A DNA stretch of 64,000 nucleotides, from assembly GCF_049965695.1 (NCBI RefSeq), contig NZ_JBMFWB010000001.1, forward strand, positions 62,001 to 126,000, read 5' to 3'. Position 1 is the stretch's first letter; every line of letters begins with the position of its first letter. The stretch is from Athalassotoga sp049965695 (GTDB lineage Bacteria; Thermotogota; Thermotogae; Mesoaciditogales; Mesoaciditogaceae). The position numbers and the translations under genes are program-made. A model generated the notes under the pieces. The model was not told the origin of the DNA. It saw only the letters and a list, made by a program, of their open reading frames with translations, and ran no database searches. Positions 42,744-51,142 of this stretch are shown here, piece by piece.

Positions 42744-42792
42744 TTGTTTAAATTTAAACAAAAAAAGGTCTATAATCTATATAGATATATCT
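42744..42792 (+). promoter_or_regulatory. Promoter and palindromic operators of the PadR-ABC operon
   Basis: TATAAT is at 42771-42776. A perfect 18-bp palindrome TTGTTTAAATTTAAACAA (42744-42761) covers the -35 region. A second perfect palindrome AGATATATCT (42783-42792) lies just after the -10, near the start of transcription. Autoregulation by the PadR protein encoded 24 bp further on is the likely use. Confidence 0.65.
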
Positions 42793-42815
42793 TAATAGAT
42801 ATTAGGAGGTTTGAT

Positions 42816-43271
42816 GTGAAAACTGCATACCCAATGATGAAGATGATGCTTTTGAATTTTTTATGTGAAAATAAAGAAGGCACAGGATACGATTTTTTGA
42901 AATACGCGAAAGAAAAAGGCATGCCCGCATCTGCCGGCACCGTTTATCCGCAGTTGAGTGATTTGCTTGATAAAAAGTTGATAGATCAAAAAATAGTCGG
43001 AAGAAGGAAATTATACAGTCTAACTCCCGAAGGGAACGATTTTGTGAAACAGTTAAGGGAAAATACGGATACCATCAAGTTAATGATGCGAAAAATAGGA
43101 ATAGTTGTAGGCGAAAAAAATCCTTCGATGCCGGAAGAAATAAAAACTGCCGTGAAAAATTTGCTTTACGTGCTTTACGATCTTTCAAGTAAAGATTTCA
43201 ACGGTAAGGTTAGCATGAAAGAAAGTTTAAAATTGATAGTTGAGGTTGAAGATATTTTAAGGAGGTTTTGA
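42816..43271 (+). CDS. PadR-family transcriptional regulator
   Basis: The protein is about 151 aa. The winged helix reads TAYPMMKMMLLNFLCENKEG, then GTGYDFLKYAKEKGMPASAG, TVYPQLSDLLDKKLIDQK and GRRKLYSLTPEGNDFV. TVYPQLSxLxxxGLI and the Y.LT..G wing are PadR hallmarks. It probably represses the ABC exporter that follows and responds to its substrate. GTG 42816 follows TAGGAGG; the longer frame from 42744 lies in the operator. A C-terminal helix for dimerisation ends at 151. Confidence 0.9.
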   Translation: MKTAYPMMKMMLLNFLCENKEGTGYDFLKYAKEKGMPASAGTVYPQLSDLLDKKLIDQKIVGRRKLYSLTPEGNDFVKQLRENTDTIKLMMRKIGIVVGEKNPSMPEEIKTAVKNLLYVLYDLSSKDFNGKVSMKESLKLIVEVEDILRRF

Positions 43272-43272
43272 A

Positions 43273-44220
43273 ATGGATAAGAAAAAAGCAATTGTTGTTA
43301 AAAATCTTAAGAAATATTTCAAAAACGTGAAAGCCGTAGATGATATTTCTTTTGATGTGAATTACGGAGAACTATTTGCGCTGCTTGGACAAAATGGTGC
43401 CGGAAAAAGTACGACGATAAGAATTTTAACCAATCTTGCAGTTCCAACGAGTGGGCACATAGAAGTTGCCGGTTACAACGTTTTAAAGGATCCAACAAAT
43501 GTCAGAAAAAATATAGGACTTGTAGCCGAAAAAATAATACTTTATGATAACTTAACGGCTATGGAAAACATAAAATTTTTTGGAAGACTTTACGGTATGA
43601 AAGATACGGTTATAGAAGAAAATGCTCAAAAATTCTTGAAACTTTTCGATATATGGAATTTTAAGGATATGCTTATATCCAAAATGAGCACAGGTATGAA
43701 ACAAAAGATAAACCTTGCAAGGGCACTTGTGCCAGATCCGCAGATAATATTTTTAGACGAACCGACTTTAGGCCTTGATCCTGTTTCGACAAAACACATA
43801 AGAGATTTCATAGTTGGCTTGAGAGGAGAAGGCAGAACGATCGTCTACACGACACATGTGCTTCACGATATTGAACTCATGAACGTGGACAAAGTCGCCA
43901 TAATGCGAAAAGGCAAGATAGTATCAATAGGTTCTTTAAGCGACATAAAAAAACACTTTAAAAAGGCCGAAATTGTTGAGGTTGAAACAGACAGGACGCT
44001 TTCTTCAAATGAAGTGAAGGGAAAGATCCTCGATCAAGATGATGGATATATGAAAATAGAAGTTGAAGATTTGAATCAATTTATGAAAGACATATCGAAG
44101 TTAAACGTCCAAATAAGGAGTTTTAAGTCACTTGAACCTTCTCTTGAGGATATATACGTTGAAATATCCGAAGGAAATGATGTCGAAGAACAAAGCGAAA
44201 TGGTAAACGTTAAGGAGTGA
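43273..44220 (+). CDS. ABC-2 type exporter, ATP-binding subunit (DrrA/CcmA-like)
   Basis: The 315-aa protein has Walker A GQNGAGKST, signature STGMKQKINLARAL, Walker B IIFLDEPTLGLDP and the H-loop His in YTTHVLHDIE. The C-terminal 80 residues form the accessory domain seen in DrrA-type proteins. It powers export through the membrane protein encoded next. The signature's first Gly-rich motif is STGMK rather than LSGGQ, usual for this subfamily. It starts 1 bp after the PadR stop; one transcript is expected. Confidence 0.93.
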   Translation: MDKKKAIVVKNLKKYFKNVKAVDDISFDVNYGELFALLGQNGAGKSTTIRILTNLAVPTSGHIEVAGYNVLKDPTNVRKNIGLVAEKIILYDNLTAMENIKFFGRLYGMKDTVIEENAQKFLKLFDIWNFKDMLISKMSTGMKQKINLARALVPDPQIIFLDEPTLGLDPVSTKHIRDFIVGLRGEGRTIVYTTHVLHDIELMNVDKVAIMRKGKIVSIGSLSDIKKHFKKAEIVEVETDRTLSSNEVKGKILDQDDGYMKIEVEDLNQFMKDISKLNVQIRSFKSLEPSLEDIYVEISEGNDVEEQSEMVNVKE

Positions 44221-44225
44221 GATGA

Positions 44226-45317
44226 ATGAGAATATGGGACATTGCGTGGAAGGATTTAAAGACATTTTTAAGAGGAAAAACAAGGGTCATTTTTTCGATC
44301 TTGATGCCGATTATAATGATGTTGATGCTTGGTTTCATTTTTCCAAAAACAGGTGGATCTTATTCCGGAAATATAGGAATTTACTCACAAGATCTGATCT
44401 TCAACGCAAAAGTTGAAAAATCATTGCCTGCAACTGCCACAAACAAGATGATTTTCTATAATTCCAAACAAGATCTTATCGATGCACTTGCAAGTGGAAA
44501 GATAATGGTTGGCGCCGTGATACCGAAAGATTTTTCGTTATCAATAGCACTTAACAGACCTGTGACCATGGATGTCATACCAAGTCCTGCAAATCCTCAA
44601 GCAGGTATAATGATGGGACAGGTGCTGGTTGGGATGTTCGGACAGGAAGGTGCCAGCAACGTCAAACAAAATGTGCAATCTAACCTTATCAACGCGGATG
44701 GGACGCCATTTAACTATTACGATTTTACAGTTCCGGGATTGATGGCCATGATTGCCATAATGAGCGTCATGACAGGACTCGCTTCGGCTATAACACGTGA
44801 AAGAGAACTTGGAACTTTAGATGGCGTTATGGTTACACCTATAAGTCGTGGAAGTATTGTCATCGGTAAAGTGCTTGCGCAGACTATAAGAGGATTTGTA
44901 ACCGCCATGATAATTTTGGCAATCTCATGGCTATTCTTTGGAGTTCACTTCACTGGCATATCGCTGTTATGGACGATCTTCCTGCTTTTGTTGGGCACAT
45001 TCAGTTTCATAGGAGTGGGGGTTATGATAACGGCTGCAATGAAAGAACAGGAAACGGCCATGATAACGATGACAACGATAACCTTTCCAATGATGTTTTT
45101 CTCGGGCGTCTTCTTTCCGATTCAGCAAATGCCTCATTTCATGCAATACATAGCCTATGTTTTCCCACTTACCTATGCGGCAGATGCACTTAGAAACGTG
45201 ATAACCTTGAACGTCGGATGGAACTTTATATGGGTTGATGTCGTTGTACTCGTCGGATTTGCACTTGTAACATCTCTGATTGCAACATTCACATTCCAAA
45301 AATTGACACAGGATTAA
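44226..45317 (+). CDS. ABC-2 type exporter, permease subunit
   Basis: The 363-aa protein has one N-terminal membrane helix, a large extracytoplasmic domain (about residues 40-165), then five helices. The ABC-2 motif near LASAITRERELGTLDGVMVTP is diagnostic. It exports an unknown hydrophobic or lipid-like substrate with the ATPase encoded upstream. ATG 44226 was chosen; the ATG at 44222 is in another frame. The PadR control suggests a toxic-compound or envelope-stress role. After the stop the sequence enters repeats and no terminator hairpin was found. Confidence 0.92.
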   Translation: MRIWDIAWKDLKTFLRGKTRVIFSILMPIIMMLMLGFIFPKTGGSYSGNIGIYSQDLIFNAKVEKSLPATATNKMIFYNSKQDLIDALASGKIMVGAVIPKDFSLSIALNRPVTMDVIPSPANPQAGIMMGQVLVGMFGQEGASNVKQNVQSNLINADGTPFNYYDFTVPGLMAMIAIMSVMTGLASAITRERELGTLDGVMVTPISRGSIVIGKVLAQTIRGFVTAMIILAISWLFFGVHFTGISLLWTIFLLLLGTFSFIGVGVMITAAMKEQETAMITMTTITFPMMFFSGVFFPIQQMPHFMQYIAYVFPLTYAADALRNVITLNVGWNFIWVDVVVLVGFALVTSLIATFTFQKLTQD

Positions 45318-45325
45318 TTTTAGAA

Positions 45326-45451
45326 GAGTGATGCGTGATCGGTAATCGGAAAAACGGCGCGTGGCGGGTAGCCGGTAGCACGTAGGAAAAACAGACATCG
45401 AGTGAGGCACCTGCCATCGTTATGATTCGAATTTAAAACTGGTTCAGTATA
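45326..45451. repeat. Chimeric repeat: family B part fused to family A end
   Basis: 45326-45390 (GTGATGCGTGATCGGTAATC ... CGGGTAGCCGGTAGCACGTA) is family B. From 45391 (ACAGACATCGAGTGAGGCAC) to 45451 it is the last about 61 bp of family A, including TTTAAAACTGGTTCAGTATA. The join within a shared AAAAACAGAC-like stretch suggests recombination between families. Confidence 0.7.
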
Positions 45452-45488
45452 TTTGATAAATTTGTATGACTTGAAAATAGGTTTGTTA

Positions 45489-45497
45489 TGATATAAT
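45489..45497 (+). promoter_or_regulatory. Extended -10 promoter of the S1-domain gene
   Basis: TGATATAAT (TATAAT at 45492-45497) is preceded by TTGAAA at 45471-45476 (15-bp spacing, short). The leader contains CTTCTG-gttttt-CAGAGG (45526-45543), whose second arm includes the AGAGG ribosome site of the gene. Confidence 0.55.
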
Positions 45498-45549
45498 TTA
45501 GATATCCAATTTTGAAGGGAGGAAACTTCTGGTTTTTCAGAGGATTAGC

Positions 45550-45924
45550 ATGAGCGTTAAGGCCGGACAGATTGTTGAAGGAACAGTTACAGCTATAAAA
45601 AACTTCGGTGTTTTCGTCAAAGTCGAAGGCGAGGGAGAGGGATTAGTTCACGTTTCTAAGATAGCCAGTGGCTATGTGAAAGATCCCGGTGAGTACCTGA
45701 ATGTTGGGCAAAAGGTAAAAGTAAAAGTGTTAAGTGTTGGAGAAAATGGAAAGATGGATCTTTCCATAAAAGATGCGGGTGAGGTTATAAAAAAGAAAGA
45801 CGCATCTCAGCCAAAAGAAAAGGAAGACAAGCAAACCGATTTTGAGCAAAAAATGTCTAAATTCCTGAAGGAAAGCCAACAAAAATCAAGCGATTTGAAA
45901 AAAAGATCCGACAGGTACGGTTAA
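45550..45924 (+). CDS. S1 RNA-binding domain protein (YabR/GSP13-like)
   Basis: The 124-aa protein has one S1 domain at residues 4-77 (GQIVEGTVTAIKNFGVFVKV, LVHVSKIASGYV, VKVKVLSVGENGKMDLSIKD). A charged, Lys/Gln-rich tail predicted helical follows. Single-S1 proteins such as YabR bind ribosomes or mRNA. Nothing in the context narrows its target. It starts at ATG 45550, 6 bp after GAGG. It ends 3 bp from the convergent ispE gene. Confidence 0.88.
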   Translation: MSVKAGQIVEGTVTAIKNFGVFVKVEGEGEGLVHVSKIASGYVKDPGEYLNVGQKVKVKVLSVGENGKMDLSIKDAGEVIKKKDASQPKEKEDKQTDFEQKMSKFLKESQQKSSDLKKRSDRYG

Positions 45925-45927
45925 AAA

Positions 45928-46728
45928 TTAATCTAAAATCAATCGAGGGCGTGCTGTGAAATGTACGTCCCCTTTTGTTTTATGAAGATCGAATCCAAAG
46001 AACGCGGATCCCGAGCCGGTCATCAAAATAAATTCTTTATCTTTAAGATGTGCTTTAGCCTGAGAAGTTATCTCCGGATGAATTTGTTCTGCCATAACCT
46101 GAAAGGTGTTGTAAAGATTTGAAGAAACTTTTTTTCGATCTCCTGTTTTTATTCCCGCATACAGTTCGTAAGGATCTCCGCTTTTTCCGCAAAGGTTCAT
46201 CTCATCGACAAGTGCGTACATCTGTTTCGTCGGAAATCCAACTTGTGGAATGTAAAGATCTATTCCAAGGTCAAGCGGATCAAGTTTATGGATTTTTTCT
46301 CCAACTCCTTCAACAACAGCACAACCACCTTCCACAAAAAAAGGCACATCGCTGCCTATCAACCTCGCCATTTCCATGATATCTGAAATTTTTTCATTCT
46401 CGCACAAATACCATAACAGCGCTGCAGCATCGGCACTGCCTCCGCCTAACCCCGAAGGAGACGGGATGTGCTTTTCAAGTTTGATCTTTAACTTTGGATG
46501 TATGCCGGTTATCCTTTCAAAAATATCCATGGTTTTGAAAAGTGTGTTTGAACTGTCCCATGGCAAATTCATTTTGGACGAAAATGTCGTTTCATCACTT
46601 TTCTCTACTTCCAAAAGATCGTAAAGAGATATGTTGTGCATAAGCGAAATTATATCGTGAAATCCATCATCTCTTTTTGAAAGTACAGAAAGGTACAAAT
46701 TGACTTTTGCGTAAGCCTTTATAATCAT
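45928..46728 (-). CDS. ispE: 4-diphosphocytidyl-2-C-methyl-D-erythritol kinase
   Basis: The 266-aa GHMP kinase begins MIIKAYAKVNLYLSVLSKRD, with ATP loop PSPSGLGGGSADAAALL and the third motif MTGSGSAFFGF. It phosphorylates CDP-ME in the non-mevalonate isoprenoid pathway; the product chain also supplies dimethylallyl groups for miaA. It is slightly shorter than the usual 280-300. It lies 34 bp after gcvPB, with a hairpin in between whose second arm includes the GGGG ribosome site. Confidence 0.95.
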   Translation of the reverse strand: MIIKAYAKVNLYLSVLSKRDDGFHDIISLMHNISLYDLLEVEKSDETTFSSKMNLPWDSSNTLFKTMDIFERITGIHPKLKIKLEKHIPSPSGLGGGSADAAALLWYLCENEKISDIMEMARLIGSDVPFFVEGGCAVVEGVGEKIHKLDPLDLGIDLYIPQVGFPTKQMYALVDEMNLCGKSGDPYELYAGIKTGDRKKVSSNLYNTFQVMAEQIHPEITSQAKAHLKDKEFILMTGSGSAFFGFDLHKTKGDVHFTARPRLILD

Positions 46729-46735
46729 GAGAAAT

Positions 46736-46756
46736 GCCCCATCGCAAGGATGGGGC
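46736..46756 (-). terminator. Hairpin between gcvPB and ispE (weak terminator or translation control)
   Basis: The minus strand reads GCCCCATC-CTTGC-GATGGGGC, a perfect 8-bp stem followed by ATTTCTC only, so it is a poor terminator. It also masks the GGGG ribosome site of ispE. Confidence 0.5.
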
Positions 46757-46762
46757 GATTTT

Positions 46763-48193
46763 TCACTTCCATCTTAGAATGAGTTGTTTTGCAGCCCTTA
46801 CATCGTCGAGTCTCCTTACCGGAGTAATGTGAGGCGCTTCTTGAAGAAGTTTTGGATTTTCTTTTGCTTCCTTCGCTATTTTTTCAACAACTTCGACGAA
46901 TTTATCAAGGGTCATCTTTGATTCTGTTTCTGTCGGTTCTATCATAAGGTCTTCATGGACTATCAATGGGAAGTACACCGTCGGCGGATGGACACCGTAG
47001 TCCAACATTCTTTTCACGAAATCTAAAGCCTTAACCCCATGGCCTAACAAAGGTTCAGTCGTTGCGACGAATTCGTGCATGCATGGCTTTGTATCGTAAG
47101 GCACTTCGAGTATCTTGGAAATTTTTGCCCTTAGATAATTGGCATTTAAAACTGCCATTTCGCTTGCACGTTTAAGTCCATCTCCTCCCATCGTCAAAAT
47201 GTAAGCATATGCCTTGACAAGTACAGAGAAATTCCCATAGAAACTTCTAACACGTCCTATGGTGTTTTTATGTGAGTAATCGAGAAAATACTTTTCACCC
47301 TTTTTACCAACAGTTGGAACAGGAAGAAAACTTTCGAGAAATTTTTTCACACCTATCGGCCCGGCACCAGGGCCTCCCATTCCATGAGGAGTGGAAAAAG
47401 TTTTGTGCAAGTTGAAGTGAACCACATCGAATCCGAGGTCTCCCGGCCTTGCCTTTCCCATTATGGCGTTGAAGTTTGCACCGTCGTAGTAAAGCAAGCC
47501 TCCGGCATCGTGTATTATCCTGGATATTTGAAGCACATTTTCATCAAAAAGTCCAAGTGTGTTCGGATTTGTAAGCATTATGCCGGCAGTGTGAGAATTA
47601 ACGATTTTCTTTAATTCGTCTATATCCACCATTCCATTTTTGTCTGATTTTATTTCGATTGCCTTATACCCGTTCATCGTTGCCGTTGCAGGATTTGTAC
47701 CGTGTGCGGAATCGGGTATTATCATCTCATCTCTTTCAAAGTCTTTTTTGTGTTCGTGATAAGCACGTATAACGGCAACCCCCGTGTATTCTCCGTGGGC
47801 ACCAGCAGCGGGTTGTAACGTCATGGCATCCATCCCGCTCATGACTTTCAAGGCTTCTTGAAGGTTGTACATCAACTCGAGAGCACCTTGAACTGTATTT
47901 TCATCCTGATAAGGATGTATCTTTGAGAAGCCGTCAAAAGCAGCCGCGGATTCGTTTAGTTTGGGGTTGTACTTCATCGTGCATGAACCAAGCGGATAGA
48001 AACCAATGTCTACGGCATAATTCAGCCTTGAGAGGTTTGTGTAATGTCTTACAACATCTCCTTCCGTGAGTTCAGGAAGTTTTGGAGGTTCGACTCTTTT
48101 GAATTCACCAGATAGGTTGTAATTGTCAACATCCAATTTGGGTGGTATAAAACCTCTTCTTCCGGTCGTGGAAATTTCAAATATCAACTCCAT
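46763..48193 (-). CDS. gcvPB: Glycine dehydrogenase (decarboxylating) subunit 2
   Basis: The 476-aa PLP enzyme has the cofactor lysine in HFNLHKTFSTPHGMGGPG (Lys264). The conserved GSCTMKYNPK and QPAAGAHGEYTG match the C-terminal half of glycine decarboxylase. With GcvPA it forms the P-protein, which decarboxylates glycine onto the lipoyl arm of GcvH. It starts 1 bp after gcvPA ends. The two-subunit P-protein is typical of Firmicutes, Thermotogae and archaea. Confidence 0.97.
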   Translation of the reverse strand: MELIFEISTTGRRGFIPPKLDVDNYNLSGEFKRVEPPKLPELTEGDVVRHYTNLSRLNYAVDIGFYPLGSCTMKYNPKLNESAAAFDGFSKIHPYQDENTVQGALELMYNLQEALKVMSGMDAMTLQPAAGAHGEYTGVAVIRAYHEHKKDFERDEMIIPDSAHGTNPATATMNGYKAIEIKSDKNGMVDIDELKKIVNSHTAGIMLTNPNTLGLFDENVLQISRIIHDAGGLLYYDGANFNAIMGKARPGDLGFDVVHFNLHKTFSTPHGMGGPGAGPIGVKKFLESFLPVPTVGKKGEKYFLDYSHKNTIGRVRSFYGNFSVLVKAYAYILTMGGDGLKRASEMAVLNANYLRAKISKILEVPYDTKPCMHEFVATTEPLLGHGVKALDFVKRMLDYGVHPPTVYFPLIVHEDLMIEPTETESKMTLDKFVEVVEKIAKEAKENPKLLQEAPHITPVRRLDDVRAAKQLILRWK

Positions 48194-48194
48194 A

Positions 48195-49535
48195 TCACAT
48201 CGCCTCCAAAACGGAGATCAATTTTTCAATTTCTTCCGATGTATTTGCCTCTGTCGCACAAAATAGCACATGTCCTTTCATGCTGCCATCGGCCTTCGAA
48301 AGATCGAGAGGTCCGATAATTCCATTTTTGAAAAGCACTTTTTTCATCTTCGAAATATCGAGATCGGTTTTAACGACAAATTCGTTGAAAAATTCTCCGG
48401 AGAATGCACGAACGAAATGACCGGTTTTTTCAAGACGCTTAAGTAAATAATGAGATTTGGAAATGTTCAGTTCTCCTATCTCTTTCAAGCCTTTCGGTCC
48501 AACGAGAGAAAGATATATCGAAGCGTAAAGCGTTCCAAGTGCATGATTCGAACATATGTTAGACGTAGCCTTTTCACGCCTTATATGCTGTTCTCTTGCC
48601 TGGAGTGTCATGACGAAACCGCGTTTGCCGTCAACATCGACGGTTTCTCCAATTATTCTGCCAGGCATTGTTCTTACAAATTTCGTATCTTCCCTGATGG
48701 CAAAAAATCCAAACGAAGGCCCTCCAAAATTCATGGATATTCCAAGAGTTTGTCCGTCTCCGACGACGACATCCGCACCGAGTTTACCGGGCGCTTCAAG
48801 TATGCCCAAACTTATGGGATTCGAAATGACTATAAGAATTACATCCTTAGAAATTTCTCTTATCGACTTAAGATCCTCTATTACCCCGTAAAAATTCGGA
48901 TATTGAACGACAACGCATGATGTTTTATCGTCAATTTTTGATTTCAAATCCTTCAAAGAAATCTTACCATCGGAATCATGTGAAACCTTTTCGATTTCTA
49001 TCTTCGGTCCGGCAACGTAAGTTTTCACTGTTTCAATGTATTCCGGATGTATCGTGTCTGCCACGAGCGCTCTGTATTTTTGCGTGTACCTTGAAGCCAT
49101 CAAAACCGCTTCCGCCAAAGATGAAGCGCCATCGTACATCGATGCGTTTGCTATTCCCATTCCGGTGATCTCGCATATCATCGTCTGAAATTCAAAAAGT
49201 GATTGAAGTGTGCCTTGAGAAACTTCAGCCTGATAAGGTGTGTATGCAGTGTAAAAATCACCTCTCGAGGCTATTTGGCCGACAGCCGAAGGTATCACAT
49301 GATTGTATATACCGCCTCCGATGAAAAATGCATACTTATCAGCACTTGCATTCATAAGTGCCATTTTTCTCAATTTTGACAAAACGTTGAATTCGTCCAT
49401 TCCGTCCGGCAGATCTATTGAATTTATGAGTTTTTCCGAAGGTATAGTTGAAAACAAAGATTCAACGTTTTTAACGCCTATCGTTTCAAGCATTTCTTTC
49501 AAATCTTGATCTGTATGGGGAATATACGGTTCCAT
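48195..49535 (-). CDS. gcvPA: Glycine dehydrogenase (decarboxylating) subunit 1
   Basis: The 446-aa protein has IPHTDQDLKEMLETIGV at the start, GGGIYNHVIPSAV, YTPYQAEVSQGTLQ and the YDGASSLAEA motif, all diagnostic of GcvPA. It is the non-PLP-lysine half of the P-protein. Preceded by GGAGG at a proper distance. In the 88 bp between gcvH and this gene lies a hairpin (49554-49587: GATTCC...GATCC-ggca-GGATC-GGAATC) that may control processing or relative expression. Confidence 0.96.
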   Translation of the reverse strand: MEPYIPHTDQDLKEMLETIGVKNVESLFSTIPSEKLINSIDLPDGMDEFNVLSKLRKMALMNASADKYAFFIGGGIYNHVIPSAVGQIASRGDFYTAYTPYQAEVSQGTLQSLFEFQTMICEITGMGIANASMYDGASSLAEAVLMASRYTQKYRALVADTIHPEYIETVKTYVAGPKIEIEKVSHDSDGKISLKDLKSKIDDKTSCVVVQYPNFYGVIEDLKSIREISKDVILIVISNPISLGILEAPGKLGADVVVGDGQTLGISMNFGGPSFGFFAIREDTKFVRTMPGRIIGETVDVDGKRGFVMTLQAREQHIRREKATSNICSNHALGTLYASIYLSLVGPKGLKEIGELNISKSHYLLKRLEKTGHFVRAFSGEFFNEFVVKTDLDISKMKKVLFKNGIIGPLDLSKADGSMKGHVLFCATEANTSEEIEKLISVLEAM

Positions 49536-49553
49536 CTGAATTCCTCCTTTTTA

Positions 49554-49587
49554 GATTCCAAATCCATGATCCGGCAGGATCGGAATC
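49554..49587. other. Imperfect hairpin between gcvH and gcvPA
   Basis: Outer arms GATTCC (49554-49559) and GGAATC (49582-49587) and inner arms GATCC and GGATC around GGCA form a 11-bp stem with an 8-nt bulge on one side. No T-tract adjoins, so it is not a typical terminator. It lies in the 88-bp gap of the gcv operon. Confidence 0.45.
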
Positions 49588-49623
49588 AAAGATGATTCAC
49601 ATTTAAAATCGATCAAGCATAAA

Positions 49624-49995
49624 TCAACGTGTTTCATCGACGAATTTATCGTACGCTGTTTTATCAAGTAAAGCGTCAAATTCTTTTGGATTAGAAACCT
49701 CTATTTTTGCGATCCATCCGTCACCTTCGGCCGATTTGTTTATCAGTTCGGGAGTGGTTTCAAGTGCTTTGTTAACTTCGACAACTTTTCCGCTTAAAGG
49801 TGCATAAACATCACTTGCCGATTTAACCGATTCAACTGAACAAAGCATTTCTCCGGCTTTAACGGTTTTTCCGACATCCGGCAGGTTGACGTAAACAACG
49901 TCTCCCAATTGATTCTGGGCATGATCCGATATTCCAACTGTTGCAACTTTCCCTTTCAGTTCAGCCCACTCGTGAGTTTTCAAATACTTCTTCAT
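49624..49995 (-). CDS. gcvH: Glycine cleavage system H protein
   Basis: The 123-aa protein is of normal length. The lipoyl-lysine is Lys58 in VESVKSASDVYAPLSG. The N-terminal HEWAELKGKVATVGISDHAQ is typical. It shuttles the aminomethyl group among the P, T and L proteins. No lpd (L protein) or lipoate enzyme gene is in the window, so those are elsewhere. It starts 17 bp after gcvT ends, with an AGGAGG site. Confidence 0.97.
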   Translation of the reverse strand: MKKYLKTHEWAELKGKVATVGISDHAQNQLGDVVYVNLPDVGKTVKAGEMLCSVESVKSASDVYAPLSGKVVEVNKALETTPELINKSAEGDGWIAKIEVSNPKEFDALLDKTAYDKFVDETR

Positions 49996-50012
49996 TTTTG
50001 TTACCTCCTGAA

Positions 50013-51110
50013 TTATTTAGATTTAACGCTTCCTCTGTAAAAAGGCGTTTTTATAACAGTTGCTTTTATTTTCTTACCATGAATATCCACGGACAAATTA
50101 TTTCCCATTTTGGAATGATCGGCATCAACGTAACCAAGTGCAAGTGATCTGTTAAGAGTTGGTGATTTTGTTCCGCTTGTGATATGACCTACCTTTTGAT
50201 CTTCCGAAAAGATCTCGTATCCGTGCCTTGCTATACCACCATCTATTTCAAGACCTCTTAATCTTTTGGTCACACCTTTTTCTTTTTGCCTTTCAAGTAC
50301 TTCTTTCCCATTGAAAGAAGGCTTTGTGAAATCAACAGTCCAGCCAAGACCGGCCTCAAGTGGCGTTGTCGTATCATCTATGTCATTGCCGTAAAGCATG
50401 TAACATGCCTCAAACCTTAAGGTATCTCTTGCGCCGAGTCCACAAGGCTTTACATCGTTGTTTCCTATTTCGATCAATTTTCTCCACATCGCAATTGCGG
50501 CTGCCGGATCGAAATACAATTCAAAACCATCTTCTCCTGTGTATCCCGTTCTTGACACTATGCAGTTTATGCCGTTAATTTGCCCTGTCGTGAAATTATA
50601 AAAGGATATCTTCGAGAGATCGACTCCTGAAATTTTTTTCAAAATCTTTTCTGCCATCGGTCCTTGAAAAGCTATTTGGGCATAATTATTCGAAACATTT
50701 TCTATTTTCACTCGATAATGCCGCTTTTGAGATTTAATCCATTCGTAATCTTTGTCGGTGTTCGAAGCATTTACCACAAGAAGCACTTTTGTGTCTGAGA
50801 ATTTGTAAGCGAGCAGATCATCGACTATCGTTGCATTTTCATAGCACATGGGGCTGTAACATATCTCTCCGTTTTTAAGTTTCGAAACGGAATTCGTTAT
50901 GAGGTTATCGACAAATGGTACTGAATCAACATCTTCAACCAAGATTTCTCCCATGTGAGAGACATCAAAAATACCCGCTTTTTCTCTAACCGATTTGTGC
51001 TCTTCGATTATCGAGGTGTATTGAAGTGGCATTTCCCATCCACCAAATTCAACTAACTTGGCTCCCAATCTTTTGTGCTCAGACCATAGCGGTGTTTTCT
51101 TCAATTCCAT
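50013..51110 (-). CDS. gcvT: Glycine cleavage system T protein (aminomethyltransferase)
   Basis: The 365-aa protein has KKTPLWSEHKRLGAKLVEFGGWEMP at the start, TGYTGEDGFELY, the catalytic ARDTLRFEACYMLYGNDID and the C-terminal fold. It releases ammonia and passes the one-carbon unit to tetrahydrofolate. It is preceded by an AGGAGG site and the 32-bp gap leaves no room for a glycine riboswitch. It follows the amidotransferase gene on the same strand. Confidence 0.97.
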   Translation of the reverse strand: MELKKTPLWSEHKRLGAKLVEFGGWEMPLQYTSIIEEHKSVREKAGIFDVSHMGEILVEDVDSVPFVDNLITNSVSKLKNGEICYSPMCYENATIVDDLLAYKFSDTKVLLVVNASNTDKDYEWIKSQKRHYRVKIENVSNNYAQIAFQGPMAEKILKKISGVDLSKISFYNFTTGQINGINCIVSRTGYTGEDGFELYFDPAAAIAMWRKLIEIGNNDVKPCGLGARDTLRFEACYMLYGNDIDDTTTPLEAGLGWTVDFTKPSFNGKEVLERQKEKGVTKRLRGLEIDGGIARHGYEIFSEDQKVGHITSGTKSPTLNRSLALGYVDADHSKMGNNLSVDIHGKKIKATVIKTPFYRGSVKSK

Positions 51111-51142
51111 GATCTTACCTCCTCACACTCTATATGAAAATT

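Noticed and set aside
51111..51142. Glycine riboswitch ahead of gcvT
   Set aside because: The gap is only 32 bp, and the upstream DUF2007 leader has no tandem glycine aptamer features.
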